Assembly (NCBI GenBank): GCA_032622095.1
Contig: CP136066.1
Coordinates: 144,549,559 to 144,613,558 of the forward strand
Direction of reading: 5' to 3'
Length of the DNA stretch: 64,000 bases
Source of the DNA: Siphonodentalium dalli
Taxonomy: Eukaryota > Mollusca > Scaphopoda > Gadilida > Siphonodentaliidae
In this document: piece after piece, positions 11,670-24,921 of the stretch
Layout of the letters: each line of letters opens with the position of its first letter
Numbering within the stretch: position 1 is the first letter of the stretch
Made by a program: the position numbers and the translations under genes
Notes under the pieces: model-generated
Seen by the model: the letters and a program-made list of their open reading frames with translations, nothing else
Told to the model about the DNA's origin: nothing
The model's database searches: none

Positions 11670-13150
11670 TCACTGACTCAAACATTAATACTTTATTGCT
11701 CTTAATCTATGGCCAAGAACCTACGTCACCAATCAAGTCTCTAACCCAAAGTGGATTTTATTTTAAATATATATAAACATTTGTTTGAAGGATAAAACTA
11801 GCATATGATTTGTGGAAATTCACACACATTTAAAAATAATTAATCGTTAAAAACTCATACTTATAACTGAAATCTACAAGGAAAATAGGTATCGATTGTA
11901 ACCCGGTTTTGAACATGAAACACCTCAGCCATTTACTAGATGTTCGTTAAATGCACGTGTAAGTACAATAACTCCTGTAACAAAGATCTAACTCTAACAC
12001 TCTAAATCTCGTTGAGTAAGATTTTACTTTCAACAGCTGCACAGTTATGGCCCCTAGCAACATTGAGTAAAACGTTGAGTAAACTGTTTCTACTAAACAC
12101 TGGAAGTGAAACAACCGATTGATTGTGCTCAACAATTAACTGAAAAAATGTAGATTTCTCAGTTAAGAAAAGGAGATTGTAAGGAATATGTGTTGTTAGA
12201 ACTCTCGAAACTGAACTGGATAATATATCAAGGATCAACGACCTAATCTGATTTTGGAAATATCGGGACATTTATGAAATATTAGATATTATTCTGTGAT
12301 ATATTTGATTCATATAGTTCATATGTCTGGATTGTTTGTAGTGTCCATGAAATTAGAACCCGGCCTCAAAATATTCACTCTTTAGTGAGGCGATGAAGTT
12401 CCGACATACACAACGGCCATCTCCCCCTCATCTCAATGTTGCATTTGTAGATCCAAAAAGAAAAGATACAGATTAATCATATATATATAAATGACTACAA
12501 TTGTATATGCAGAGTGTTTGAATAGAGGTATTGTTCCTAGAACTTTCAATCAACGTGTTGATTAAATCCGCGAATCAGAAAGCGTGGTTTATTATTGTTG
12601 AGTACTCGTTACTCAACCGTTGAATACATAGAGGATCTACAACGAGTTCCCAGTTTATAGCAGAATTTACAAATCGAGTCCAGTGAATTAGGTCTAATTT
12701 ACGGGACGAGTTTTGTAAATTCAGCTATATGTAGATTCTATTTATTACATGATCCAAAAACCTCGACAAAACATACTTAAATCAACAAATGGGACGCGAA
12801 ACTAACATCGGCTTCTATAAGGCCTGCGATGACGTTTCACGTAACTATGAGTTATTTGCCCGCGTAAAGAAATAGTCCCAGACAAATAAAAACTCTTTGA
12901 CGTATTTAATGGCGTATATTTAATGACATAACTTTTCAAACTCTTCATTACGCCACCGTAGTGTGGTGTTTCTAGCTTTTGGTTTTTTGATATCGCATGG
13001 TCGATCGATAATTCACTGGGTGATTGTACATTCGGCAAACCTCGTCAGATTCCGTCACCGTTTCATCGTACCGATAATTACGAGAGTACAACTAAGATTG
13101 GCACATGTGTTTACGTCACCGGTGTAATTGTGGGGACATGCTTCTATTAT
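11670..13150. other. No recognised gene
   Basis: Several 60-90 codon minus-strand frames (for example 12002-12271 and 12802-13038) show no domain or repeat match I can name. They are probably chance frames in AT-rich DNA. Confidence 0.4.
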
Positions 13151-13206
13151 GAAGGTTTGCTATCCCGAAGGTCCGCTATTCCGAAGGTTCTCTATTCCGA
13201 AGGTTT
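13151..13206 (+). repeat. TATTCCGAAGG array, 13.1 kb
   Basis: About three 16-bp units of the type GGTCCGCTATTCCGAA. Followed by a block (13207-13480) that recurs after the next array. Confidence 0.75.
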
Positions 13207-13635
13207 TTGTTATTTTTAGGTTAATTCTATATTTTAAAGTATTGAGACTAATTTGAGAGGGTTCATTTTCACAAAGATTCTTTATATGGAGTGTGCGCTC
13301 ACATCCGAACTGATCATGCGCGCACACCGATACAGATACAGGAGGAAATAACTTAACTTAGAACATTAAATGTGATTTTGTTTTGTTTTCGCTGGTTTTC
13401 TTGAGATTTTATGTCATTACGTGGGCCCATACCTTTGAATTCTTGGCATATACTATGAATGTTGTGGTATATATGGACCCTCCCGCATTGGGACATGACA
13501 TAGGTTCAGTTGACTTAAGTGGTGTTCTGTGTGTGCTCCAATTTGGAGTTCAATATTTTAAGGGCCAAGTTTAGAATTTTATGGGTCCATACCTTTGAAC
13601 TCTGGGCATATAATATGAATAATGGGGGGCATGTC

Positions 13636-13750
13636 TCTATTCCGAATGTTCACTATCCCGAAGGTCCACTATTCCGAAATTTCTCTGAATGTTCGCTATT
13701 CCGAAGGTTCACCAATCCGAAGGTTCGTTATTCCGAAGGTTCTGTGTTCC
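13636..13750 (+). repeat. TATTCCGAAGG array, 13.7 kb
   Basis: About six 16-18-bp units. The array plus following sequence (GGTTAATTCTATATTCTAAA, GATTTTGTTTTGTTTTCG) repeats 13151-13420, a tandem duplication with period near 560 bp. Confidence 0.75.
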
Positions 13751-14374
13751 AAAGATTTTTTTTATTTTAAGGTTAATTCTATATTCTAAAGTAACGAGAG
13801 GGTTCATTATCACGAAGATTCTTTTTATGAAGGAAATAACGTAAAACATTAAATGTGATTTTGTTTTGTTTTCGAGGGTTTTCTTGAGTTTAATGTCATT
13901 ACGTATGACCTTATTTCTCATTACATATTCACGCCAAGGAGCCCACACAATTGCTATGTTACGATGCGATTTAATGTGATTATGTGTGACCTAATATCTC
14001 AATAATCTGAGGCAAGAGTACGCCTGCTAAAGGCGAATTATAACAGTTGGGGGTATAACGCTCAATAAATACTGGAGGCTATAACAAACTGCGCAGTAGA
14101 ATATCGCTGAATGGACGAGTATGAGATGAGCCTAAATGCAATTGTGACTTTGTTTAAAGGCCCACTTAATTTTCGAGTCATTAATTTTTTATAGTATATA
14201 CGGTTTTAATAACAATTTATGCCATAAAATTTGAATAAACTACTATAATTCATCACCATTTGAAAGGCAGAATACTTCTATCTCCTAGTTTGAAACACCT
14301 TCAAAATACCGCGTCGTATATCTAGCAATAAGCAACCAACATGTCCTCCTCGGCTTTCCATAGATTTCAACGTA

Positions 14375-14885
14375 ATTTGATACTTATGGGTATTTGTGTC
14401 CGGGAAGTGTTTTGAACGGGTCAAATCGTGACCCCGACCTGACCTTGACCTTTAAAACTGTCAATGCAAGGTCAATTTGGGTAAAACGGACAAATTTCGG
14501 CGAAATTTTATACCTAGGGATACTTTGGTCCGAGGAGAGTTTTGAACGGGTCAAATCGTGACCTCGGACTGACCTTGACCTTCAATATGGCCAATCAAAG
14601 GTCAACTCGGATAAAACGGATAGATTTCGACGAAATTTGATACCTATGGGTACTTTTGTCGGGGGGGGGTGTTTTGGACGGGTCAAATCATGACTCTGAC
14701 CTTACCTTGACCTTCAAAATTGTTAATTAAAGTTCAAATTGGGTAAAACGGACGGATTTCGACGAAATATGATACCTATGGGTAGTTTTCTACGGGTGGG
14801 GGTGTTTTGGACTGGACAAATCATGACCCTGACCTGACCTTGACTTTCGAAATAGTCAATTGAAGGTCAAATCGCACCTTTCACC
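14375..14885 (+). repeat. 130-bp tandem repeat, about four units
   Basis: TTTTGAACGGGTCAAATCGT or variants recur at 14411, 14541, 14673 and about 14805, each followed by TGACCTTGACCTT and TTTCGACGAAATTTGATACC. The units match the internal repeats of the 27-31.6 kb Helitron-like copies. A CCCGGGTGAAGTCGGG hairpin follows at 14908, comparable to their 3' hairpin. Confidence 0.75.
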
Positions 14886-14929
14886 GGAAAGCAGATGGGA
14901 AACAGCCCGGGTGAAGTCGGGCCTATCAG

Positions 14930-15758
14930 CTTGTGTAATAAAGAAGACAGTTTGATGAAAGTAATGTATGCCACGAGAAACGGGAAAACTTGAAATATGG
15001 AAGTACGCAAATTTCCCGCATAAAATTTGAAAGCTAGTTTATAGAATAATTGTATTATTATTTATATTTATGGCTAATAATACGATCTTGGTGGCGTTAC
15101 CATTTCTGACTATGGTTTTCTTGTTCATTATAGTTTATTGGAAAAATATTGGAAGCCATATTATTTCGAGACGTAGCGTATATGCAATGTAAACAGACGA
15201 CAAACCGGAAGTCTAAGGTCACCTGGCACTATTTCCTGTTATTAAACGAACGTTTAATATCACAATTTATAGAATGGGGTTATTGAATGGAATAAGGTAG
15301 GTACCCGAGTTCCAGATAGCGGGTATCCGAACGTCTGAAGCGACGGTTTATATATTACATTATAGTGACGTAGATTCATGGCCATCCTCACAGTCCGTCG
15401 TCGTATTTATACCCCCCACCCCACACACAGACCTTACTATATACTAGTATATATGTTCCTGCATTACATCACTGTAGTATGCATTATACACACGTATACT
15501 GTACCACGATGTATAGAACAGGCACGTATACAGGGACGGTGTATAAGGGCAGTGCGAAGTAGGATGGATGGGAAGTGGAGCGCATTACAAGCCCATGTGG
15601 CAGAAACAGATAATCCAGAACTAACTTTCATCATTTCAAAGGTGATTACTTGTTTTGTAATAATTAGCATGTTAGTTCAATTATTCAGCTTTTCATTATA
15701 TCGGTAGGTCCCAGTAATCCAAGATCGCAGCTACCCAATGATGAACATCATATAATAA
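14930..15758. other. No recognised gene
   Basis: A 109-codon open frame at 15378-15707 (plus) has no similarity I recognise. Probably non-coding. Confidence 0.4.
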
Positions 15759-15791
15759 TACAGGACATCTGTTTATCTTTCAATATTCATA

Positions 15792-16139
15792 CAGGAAACC
15801 ATATCTCATATTTTCTGGGATTGTCCCCACGTCCAAACCTTTATACTAGAAATTAAAACATGGACAAGAAACAACCAATTTCCAATTGATCTAACAAAAA
15901 AGAATATCATTATAGGTATCGACCATGAATACAGATATTCAAAAATTAACCTTTTCCTACTAGTGTTGAAACAATATATATATAGGACCAAATTCACACC
16001 GACACAGCTGTCGCTTCGCCCGTTCCTTTGCGATCTTCAATTTAGGTATGAATGCGAGAGATACAACGCAAAATGTAACATGAATCACGACTTCGATAAT
16101 CAGTGGCTGGCACTGCGAAATGCCTTAAAAATAAAATAA
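15792..16139 (+). mobile_element. LINE 3'-end remnant: ORF2 C-terminus
   Basis: A continuous frame of 115 codons reads QETISHIFWDCPHVQTFIL, then KTWTRNNQFPID and YRYSKINLFLLVLKQYIYRT, ending ALRNALKIK and TAA at 16137-16139. ETxSHIFWDC is the back half of the zinc-knuckle that follows reverse transcriptase in L1-like non-LTR retrotransposons; the tail with a hydrophobic YIY(K/R) helix is also typical. The usual first Cys pair is missing because the element is 5'-truncated just before this point (a stop lies at 15756). It can encode no active protein. Confidence 0.7.
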
Positions 16140-18645
16140 TATAATATTATATTAAAAACCCTGTTTTTTACAGACTCAAAGTATACCCTACCTTAACAGT
16201 GACCCTGAACAACACACAGCATAAATCAATTACCCGGTGCCCGAGCGATCATTCTCATTCTTATTGGTCCAGTAATACAGTCCACAAGAACGTCAATATA
16301 TACATGGTATGCTTAACCACATCACAACATTTTACAATCACAGTCCCAAACGCAATTCAAGCGAGCGTTGTGTATTTTTCCCCTTTGCTATCGAACCAGG
16401 CAATATTCACAATATTTACAATACGGTCTCAATATGGTTAAATTTACTAATTAAACTGTTTATGTTAAATTCAGAACTTAAATCAATTAAAGCTGCACAT
16501 AGTGTTGGAACATTGAATTTGCAAACCTTAAATATTGCAAACCATCGACCACTTTAGCCTGTTAATAAGGGAAATTTAAAGTTATTCTGAAGACAAACAA
16601 ATAATCTATTGTTTTTTATTATCATTGTTGTTGCTAAAGAAAGTCCTTTTCAGGCTAAAAATATATCAAGGTAGTACCTAGTATTGATTATTGGTCTTGC
16701 TTTTAAGTTGAACGATGACTGTTAAAATTGTCCTAACACATAGTGTGGCTTTAAATATTTTCTAATTGCATGTCACAGGTAAGAAAGTAGGCCAGGGCAT
16801 GGAAGAGTGAAACTATTCCATGTTTTGGACAGAGAGCATGAATGAGTGAATGTATTTTGTCTCTTTCTTTTGTTATTATTCTTCTTTATCAATAAAAAAA
16901 TTATAAAAAAAAATAAAAAAAATATTCATACCATATATTGCACCAGAAAAATTCAATGAGCTGAAATTGGCGTCGCAGCAATACTTGAATGTCAAAAACA
17001 ACAATGAAAAAACGTTAAATCTTTTATTTTTCAGTGGAAGTTTGTCCACGTAAGAAGTGGGACCCACCCCATGATATCGTGTTATAAAAGAACAATTATT
17101 GGGTAAATATTGAAACTAGGAGATCCCTTCTCTTGACTATTGCTCTATATTGGTCGAGTTTATAAGCCTGTATATTTAAAATCATTTTAGTATAGTCATA
17201 ATTTATCATTAAAGATAAAATTGGATTTTTTTGTTTTACATGGCATTGGAAAAACCTGCTATCGACCCTCAGAACCACCCATTCACCAGGACCTTTTTAT
17301 CTTGGAGTCCCCCCCCCCATAGTCACACGAAATAACGTCTCCGTGTTATAGTTGATTGAAGATACGACCTATCGATATATACACGCAGCATCGATAAACA
17401 CACATATAGTTAGATACCACAGTACGTCTTCGTCGGGTACATCACGATATCGGAAATCAGTTGGGATGCTGAATAAAATATGACATTGAACTAAATCCGT
17501 CACAAAATTGGCTTCAACCCAGGAACGTGTACCGAATAACACGCAATCTGGAGTACATATCCTATATCGCGCTACGTATATTTGATTTTATCTATCAGTT
17601 TTGGAGCATGCTGGATGGGCTGCTTGTATTTCCTTTACATTCCTCCGGGTTAATAATATACAATTCCACTGTATATTTGTATAACTGATTGGAAGAATCC
17701 ATTTAGTACAGTTACTTTTCTCGTCATACTTGTCTGGAAGACTGTCGATCTTGGAAGTGCATTTTCTGACTCAACCTTGGTGAAGTGTGGGAGGGGAATT
17801 TTTACTCGTGGATATATGGTGTAGACCCATGTATAGTAATCAAACCATTACAACCGCCACAATTACCCGTATTCGTGGCCACTCGTGGTTTAAACATATT
17901 TATTACCAATAAGTATATTACAATACAAATTGGCATTGGGATTGGAGGACAAGTGCGATCCATTTATGCATGACCTACTCTCCCAATTGCTTTTATAACA
18001 CTGATAATAATTTGGTTTGTCAACACAATAGGTATAACATAATGAATATCTTAATTACAAGTGTACGTATATCATTGTATATGATTAGTAATTAATTTGT
18101 AGATAATCTGTAGTCCCAATACCCGTGTACCCAAACCTCGGAGGCAAATACCACCAGTGACACTTTAATGGCCACACCCTTGATGCTGACCTTTACAATA
18201 CTCTTACTATTCAGATGATCACAAGGTGTCTGCACTTTCACAACGCCGCGAGCAGCGAAGGCAATAAATGTATCAATATCTTAATATTTCATGTTCGACT
18301 CTTCCGACGTTTGGCAGAATACAAGCATAAAACCAGGATACTAAATACCTTCCGCGGCAGAGGCGGTCATAAGGTCAAATCCCATTTCATCGCGAGCTAG
18401 GTTTGTTTTTCTGGGAATGTTTCACCAAATGGCTGCATCTGAATATCAAAAGATGTACTGATTGTATTCAGGGTTTCAGCTCAATTTTTTGCGAAAACAT
18501 GCAGTTTTGCTTTTTATATGTTTGAATTCCAGCTCATAAAATAAGACGTTTAGAACAAGAAGTTCTATACCTTGGTGAAAGTATAGTGTTTGTTATATAT
18601 TTATCTGTCCATTTATTTTAAATAGATCCAATAATCTATAGAGAT
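16140..18645. other. No recognised gene; A-rich and C-rich runs
   Basis: It contains an A-rich stretch at 16888-16923 that could be the tail of the LINE upstream, and a poly-C run near 17312. No coding frame is convincing. A dispersed repeat occupies 17888-17985. Confidence 0.4.
17888..17985. repeat. Dispersed repeat, copy 2
   Basis: It shares GGTTTAAACATATTTATTA and GGGATTGGAGGACAAGT with 9136-9245. Confidence 0.45.
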
Positions 18646-18649
18646 ATAA

Positions 18650-18830
18650 GATCATGCCATGACTCTCTACTTTAGCTACTCCCGGAGAGAACATATTCCA
18701 ACAGTATACGAAATCTTGGGATGTTTTGATGTTTTGACAGGAAATTTTATAACATTGAAAAATAAGTACAAGTAATATATTTCGTAGTTAATACATGTTC
18801 CTTAATATATACTGTAGTTCTAGTTGGGGT
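18650..18830 (+). repeat. Left outer end of a possible large fold-back element
   Basis: ATCATGCCATGACTCTCTAC starts a block whose inverted partner is 23235-23397 (ACATGGCATGATCTAG). Inside both are TTGACAGGAAATTTTATAAC-like sequences. Also related to 1185, 4545 and 5425. Confidence 0.6.
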
Positions 18831-18850
18831 CCAGTACTTTAGTTAATTCC

Positions 18851-18940
18851 TAAGGTCTGGTATTCCGAAGGTCCGCTATTCCGAAGGTCCGTTATTCCGA
18901 AGATCCGTTAGTATGAAAGTCCGCTATTCCGAAGGTCCGT
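18851..18940 (+). repeat. TATTCCGAAGG array, left arm
   Basis: About five 16-bp units. Preceded by CTAGTTGGGGTCC, whose complement GACCCCAACTAG follows the inverted array at 22087-22147. Confidence 0.75.
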
Positions 18941-19211
18941 ATTGTACACAATTGACAATTCCGTGATTTTAATTAGCATATGGCAATAATTCCGCGTTAT
19001 TGTCCCAAAAAGTCCATATTATAAGCAATTGACAATTTATTAGCCTGTATACGTGACAAGTTTTCCTACCGCAAAAAAAACCATAAAAGATGGCTCCTGC
19101 TTATGTATGCTAAGAAAATCTTCGAAGCGGAACTATTTTAGTGTATAATGACAATATAGGTATATATTACACGAGTATAGGGAGACGAAGACCAACATTC
19201 ACTGGCGGTGT

Positions 19212-19380
19212 TTAGCCTGGTCGTTGAGACTCGATTTTGAGGTGAACCTAGAACAAATTGTTTACAAGCTGTTTTCGGTGTCATTCGACGCGGGAAAGCA
19301 TCAGGAACAACATATCCAAAATCCGCAAAAATCCGCGTTGGGGAAACTTTGTTATCCACGATGGCGTCCAACATGGTTGT
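19212..19380 (+). repeat. Inner arm, inverted at 21240-21400
   Basis: It shares CTAGAACAAATTGTTTACAA, GGAACAACATATCCAAAATC and GGGGAAA with the minus strand of 21240-21400. Confidence 0.7.
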
Positions 19381-21239
19381 CTATACTACATCAGTTCTCG
19401 ATATAAGTCATTATACGATATATAGTGGCATCAGAATTATGCCTGTTATACCAGTTTGTGTTAAATTAGAATGCGGGAGCGAGTAGAGTGACACGGACAG
19501 AAAATTATACAATCGTGGCCATGAAATGGTTGTCAAAATGGCCGCAACTCCAAACCATTGACATGTAGAAAGCAACATATTGGGTAACTACATAAGAGTG
19601 AAATACGTATTGGCAATATACAAGTCGGTTGTTAAATATCTTTAAAGGTACACACATCATTAAAACAGATCAATCTGAAGGATCATCGGTCACTGCACAG
19701 CAAGTCAACCCCCCAATGACTTACGTCTTTAACGTTTGGGTGTTCTGTTTATCCAACATCCAACCGTTGGGCGAAACAAAAATAGCTCGTGCATGCAACA
19801 CACGAACTAATGTTTCGCCTCACAGTGCATGGTAGTTTCATTCGGAATGGTGATTAAATATTGAATGCAACGCCGAAATGTAAGTGCCTACTCTAGAGGT
19901 ATAAATACTAGTTATATTTCCGGAATTGTCAACACTCCCGGTGATAATAAACGATACACGTATGTCGCAATGGTTATTATACTGTAAAGAAACACTCATA
20001 TCTCCAATAGATTAGCACCGAATCTCACCAGGTCAAAGAGACTGTACATAGTACATTTTATGTAAGACTAATTTTCATTCTGCTACCAACCCGGTTTCTT
20101 AGTAGACAATTTTGTTAAAATTACTTCAGTGGTCACTTTACAACTAGAATAAGCTACAGCGCAATGCACACTACTAGTTTCAGTATATTTTTGTTTGAAA
20201 ATATATTACCATTACCACACACGTAATCGTGCTAAATATCAGGTGATCATCGTTTAAGATGTTATTCCAACGTTGAACATTCACCCAATATTTTAGTTGT
20301 TGTTCTGTGTGCAACAGACATGTGTAACATTATGGAAAATGGGTAAACGCGGTGATGCGGTTGAAGACAACGTAGTAAGTTTCGCGTAGATGTGGCCTTG
20401 GTGAATTCAACCAAATATAATTTCCAGGTATAAACACAGTCTCTGTTACAGATTATGTAGGCAATTTTGGTCAAGTTTTGAATTTATTGAAGACAGTCTA
20501 TGGTACTCATTTGTGATTTAATAAATTTAGTTCATGGTACACCATCACGCATTCTTGTGATAAAAGCGAAATATTCGTGTTTTATCACTTGATCTGAAGC
20601 AACTATAACTACTATTTTGAGAAACGTACAATAGGATCTACGCATTCTCCCCAGTTCAATATGAACATAATTCATACCGTTTTATAGCAATTAAATTTTT
20701 AAGGTTTTATACCGTAGATATCAAAATAAATGGTGATCGGTCTCATTTGTGAGACTGCTCTGAATACATATATTTCTGCTTCTAGAGAAAGGCCGCATAT
20801 AGTCGATACATCCCTACTAAATCCCGTTTAGCTGTTTAATTACACACATATCACACGATTCAAGATTGGCGGTACAGATAAAACTGCGTCATTTTTCCGT
20901 TTGTGGACACCCAAAAGTCCAGATTTAACCGTTCCACAAAACCCTGATTTCGCTTGCTCTCTCGTGAGATACATCAGATATAATTCGTACATCTCTAATC
21001 AAAAGTTTCTCTTATACTTGTATTCATTCTTCCTCGCAATATTCGAGCGTTTGTTCACTCGTATAGGACTAGCTATTCAATTTTGCACTAAATGTAAATT
21101 TCATTCGATTTTGTCCATTTTGGTGGCCATTTTGGGAAAAATATTCTACATATATGGTTTACGACTAAGCAATGTTTGTGTATATTTCAATTTATTACGA
21201 ATTTGGCATTAATTGGAACACCTGCCGCAGAATTCAGTA
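19381..21239. other. Centre of fold-back region, no gene recognised
   Basis: Frames of up to 103 codons (20901-21212, plus) show no recognisable domain. If the flanking arms belong to one element, this is its cargo or loop. Confidence 0.4.
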
Positions 21240-21400
21240 TTTTCCGATAACAACAGACATTATGGACGCCATCTTCAATAGAGAATTTTCCCCAAAATGG
21301 ATTTTGGATATGTTGTTCCCTACATTCTGCCCGACAATATGACACCAAAAACAGCTTGTAAACAATTTGTTCTAGGTCCAATGCTTCAACGATCAGACTA
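21240..21400 (-). repeat. Inner arm, partner of 19212-19380
   Basis: Inverted match to 19212-19380. Together with arrays at 18851 and 22087 it places nested inverted arms around a 1.9-kb centre. Confidence 0.7.
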
Positions 21401-22086
21401 GTGTGTGTGGTGCGTTTTGCAAAACAGAATTGTTCAATCTAAATGATGAGAACCCGACCATACACGTCGTGGATGAATAGGAACACAATCATGAGGCAGA
21501 TACTGACACGGTAAAGCATAGTAACTTTTAAAAATGCTATAAAGTCTGAAATTCGGCAACCACACCGTTACAATAAAGCGCGTATATAACCATTGCCAGA
21601 ATAAGGCAAGGGGTGGAGACAGAGATAACATGGCCGATTATAACAGTGTTAGAACAATTATATCTTGGACCAGAAGGGACATCATTCCAGAAACCCCCAT
21701 ACCATTGATGACCTGGTTATTGAAGATGAAATTGAAATCGTCGTAAAATTGCTTAATTTCGTGGAGTGATCATTGATTGTTCTTACTTTACTATATCATT
21801 GTATCATTGCCAAAAAGTATCAATATGCAATGAACATATCCATGCTATATCATCATATGGAAACCAATTAACGGACATTCGGCATAACGAACCTATATGG
21901 ACCCTCGTCATAACTTGCAGTTGTTGTCGTTTCGACTAGTCCGAAAGTTTTTATATTTTGTCCAATATTTTTAAGTGGAACTATATTCCGCACATAGTAC
22001 CTAGCAGTATTTTATTACGTCTGTCATGTAATATATAAGTGATTTATAAATATTTCCAGTCACATGTATTGTGTGAGCAAAGTGCA

Positions 22087-22147
22087 CTTTCGGAATAGCG
22101 GACCTTCGTAATAACGGACATTCGGAATAACGGACCTTCGGAATAAT
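22087..22147 (-). repeat. TATTCCGAAGG array, right arm (inverted)
   Basis: Four units read in the opposite direction to 18851-18940, followed by CGACCCCAACTAGAAA. Confidence 0.75.
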
Positions 22148-22437
22148 GACCCGTCCCCGTTGAGGTCGACCCCAACTAGAAATTGCGCGATTTAAGTTAC
22201 TATGTGAGAAAGTTTGCTTTGCGTCGCTTACAACCATGGAATTTCTCCCGAGTAATTAAGGGAATGTTTATTGCGATATCGGCTCACAATAGTCACAAAA
22301 AAACATGCAATCTCGAGCTGGGACCACCCCTACTGTGAAGTAGATTATTGATGAACAAGTATATTAGTTAGTTAAACATATTTTTATTGTCAAGAAACAT
22401 ATTTGACAACATGAATTAGGGTACAAGTGCTGGCCAC

Positions 22438-22859
22438 TTAGGGTAATTCCATACACTGGCAAGTTTGCACGGTATGTTTTGCAGGCATTTTGTCGTAGAA
22501 AACGAAAGGTGCCATAATATGAACGAAAACAAGCATACAAAGTGCATCTGTGCCACAGCTATGTACGAGCGAAGTAAATTTAATCTATGTAGGTCCACAT
22601 ATAGCGAAGCTACAGACATTTGCCTATAAATAGCATGGAATTATCTCGCAAGAATCAATCATACATGTATTTTAAGGCAAACGCCCGTAGCACTGTTACA
22701 AATGGAACTACAAATTTTTTACTTCTCATGTCTTTCGCGTTGGTAAAGGTGCATGTTATGTGCATGTTTTCGTTCATATTCTGGCACCATGTGGTTTTCT
22801 ATGACGAAATGCCTGCAAATCATACCGTGCAAACTTGCCAGCGTATGAACGTACCCTTA
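22438..22859. mobile_element. Complete 422-bp fold-back MITE
   Basis: TIRs of more than 100 bp. The left begins TTAGGGTAATTCCATACACT; the right ends GTATGAACGTACCCTTA. Both carry GGCAAGTTTGCACGGTATG or its complement. The centre contains AATTATCTCGCAAGAATCAA. It is the reference copy for fragments at 8033-9135 and 10365-10437. Confidence 0.75.
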
Positions 22860-23234
22860 GCCTTGCCCCGCTCCAACATAACACAAATTCAATACGCGAC
22901 AATAAATGACAATGGTTAACAATAAGATATACATATGAGAAAATAAAGTGGTTGCATGCATTTGCACATGCAAAAAGAACTAAAAGATGATTAATCTCTT
23001 CACGGAAGTGCTTGATTCGGCAACATCAGTATTTATATAAACTTTTGACTGCTTTTGTGCAATGCTATACCAGAAAGAAACAGAGGTGCAATCGTTCGAT
23101 AGACAGATGAATCTATTTAAAGACTTGTTTAAAAGTCCAAAATATTCGAAAATTTATATAATAACTTTTTCTGTCCCGAGTTCAGGTATATTTTATTCTG
23201 GAGAAGAAAAAAACGTTTGGGAGGCTGTAACAGA

Positions 23235-23397
23235 GTACACAACTATTTACAAAGTATTCCATGGCTTGTTTGTTCAATGTTATACATTTCCTGTCAGAAC
23301 ATCAAATTGTTCCCAGGTTTTGTACTGGTAGAATATATACGGACGTAGCTACAGAGTAGATGCGTAGCTAGTGCAGAGATACATGGCATGATCTAGA
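23235..23397 (-). repeat. Right outer end of the large fold-back region
   Basis: Inverted partner of 18650-18830, ending TACATGGCATGATCTAG. A 4.7-kb unit would span the pair. Confidence 0.55.
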
Positions 23398-23869
23398 CAG
23401 ACAGCAGTCCTTAATAACTTGAATTGTTTGGTAGCTAATTACTGGCCTCAATTTTAATCAGATATGTTTCATAGAAACAAAGACACCAGTTAAGGCAACA
23501 TAGATGTTGTTGCTTGTTGTTGAAACTGGAGGTCTAGCTGGTGTGCCCGGCTATTCAGGGAACACCGTTGAAAAGTATTATGAGAAAGAAAAAAACCAAT
23601 ATTGTTCGATCGGTCCAGAAAAATGTCTATATGAACGTATATGAGCGAGGTGAATGAATGATGCTTTAATCTCAGCCATTTTTACATGGAACATGAGCGA
23701 TGGTTAACTATTTACACTATTTACACATATAGAACATTATATATAATGATCACAATAAACTAGATGTTGTAAACATACAAGATACATTTGACAAATTGAA
23801 ACAAACAAACACGCATCATTAGCATACACTAAACATATACAAAACACGCACAATAAAGCTACAAACAAA

Positions 23870-24103
23870 CAAGGTCAAGGACACGGTCGCACGTGAAATT
23901 GGACCCGTCCATATTGTTCCCGAGATCAAAGTAGGCATACATACAAATTTGAGTCGGATCGGTCGAGGTGCGGAAACATGCCTATATGAGCGTATATGAG
24001 CGGTGTCAAGGTCAAGGACACTGTCGCACGTGAAATTGGACCCGCCCATATTTTTCCCGGGATCAAAGTAAGCCTACATACCAAATTCGAGTCGGATCGG
24101 TCC
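23870..24103 (+). repeat. Tandem duplicate ahead of a LINE remnant
   Basis: AAGGTCAAGGACACGGTCGC followed by GTGAAATTGGACCCG and GAGTCGGATCGGTC occurs twice, at about 23872-23995 and 24004-24103 (spacing near 132 bp). Confidence 0.65.
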
Positions 24104-24457
24104 CAATTATGGCAAAATTGTCGACTGTTGTCTATATTACAAACCGAAGAAGCAAATTGCTCACTCTGTCGATTAAAATACACAGATATAGTGTCCCATG
24201 CATTAGTGGAATGCTCCTCGTTACATCGTGATAGGGATCTTATCGAATATGAACTACTAAATGAATTTCACGTGGACGTTTATCTAAAATTTGACTCACT
24301 CGATACTGAATCTAAAACACGCACATTTCTATCTAGATGTAATGATCTCGTACATGAATCCGCAGAAGTTGAAATTTATCTAATCGACTTTTTTGTGAGG
24401 AAATGTGCTTATCTGTGGAAATTATATGTTGACCGAACAGCAGCTGAGAATGTTTAA
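24104..24457 (+). mobile_element. LINE 3'-end remnant with zinc-knuckle
   Basis: The frame reads WQNCRLLSILQTEEAN, CSLCRLKYTDIVSHALVEC, SSLHRDRDLIEYELLNEF, and ends LWKLYVDRTAAENV then TAA at 24455-24457. CxxC-x9-H-x4-C is the post-reverse-transcriptase zinc-knuckle of non-LTR elements, preceded by the usual RLL block. The 5' part is replaced by the tandem repeat at 23870-24103, with which the frame is accidentally fused. A (CAA)n tract at 24561-24580 may be the element's 3' tail. Confidence 0.65.
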
Positions 24458-24921
24458 GTGTAAGTGTATACGCGTCAACAGTATAAAACTTTCGCAAATA
24501 TACATGGCATATACAATATGAGCAGCGCTGACATGAGAGGAATATATCGTAATATCAGCCACAACAACAACAACAACAAAAATTAAATAATGTCAGCCGC
24601 AAAAGTCAATTGAATTTCATGCTACCTATGCCTTTATCGATATCTTGCATATTTATGTTACTATAATGATTGTATGCTGAATGTTTATGGATACTTGTCA
24701 TGTTGTATAATTATGTAAAATATGATAACAATTCGATGTGTTGTGTGTAAATGTTGAGACGACAGTCTCTATTATTGTTATATATTTTGATATCTTCGGA
24801 AACGGAGGAAATAAAGATATATATATAATTGATGAAGTGACTCGTAATTTTCAAGCACATAATTAGGTATATTGAGAAATAACCGTATGAGTCCTTTGTA
24901 TACGATAATAGTAAATCCCGG

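Noticed and set aside
14908-14935. Helitron 3' end after the 130-bp tandem repeat.
   Set aside because: The hairpin is similar but no CTRR end follows at the expected distance.
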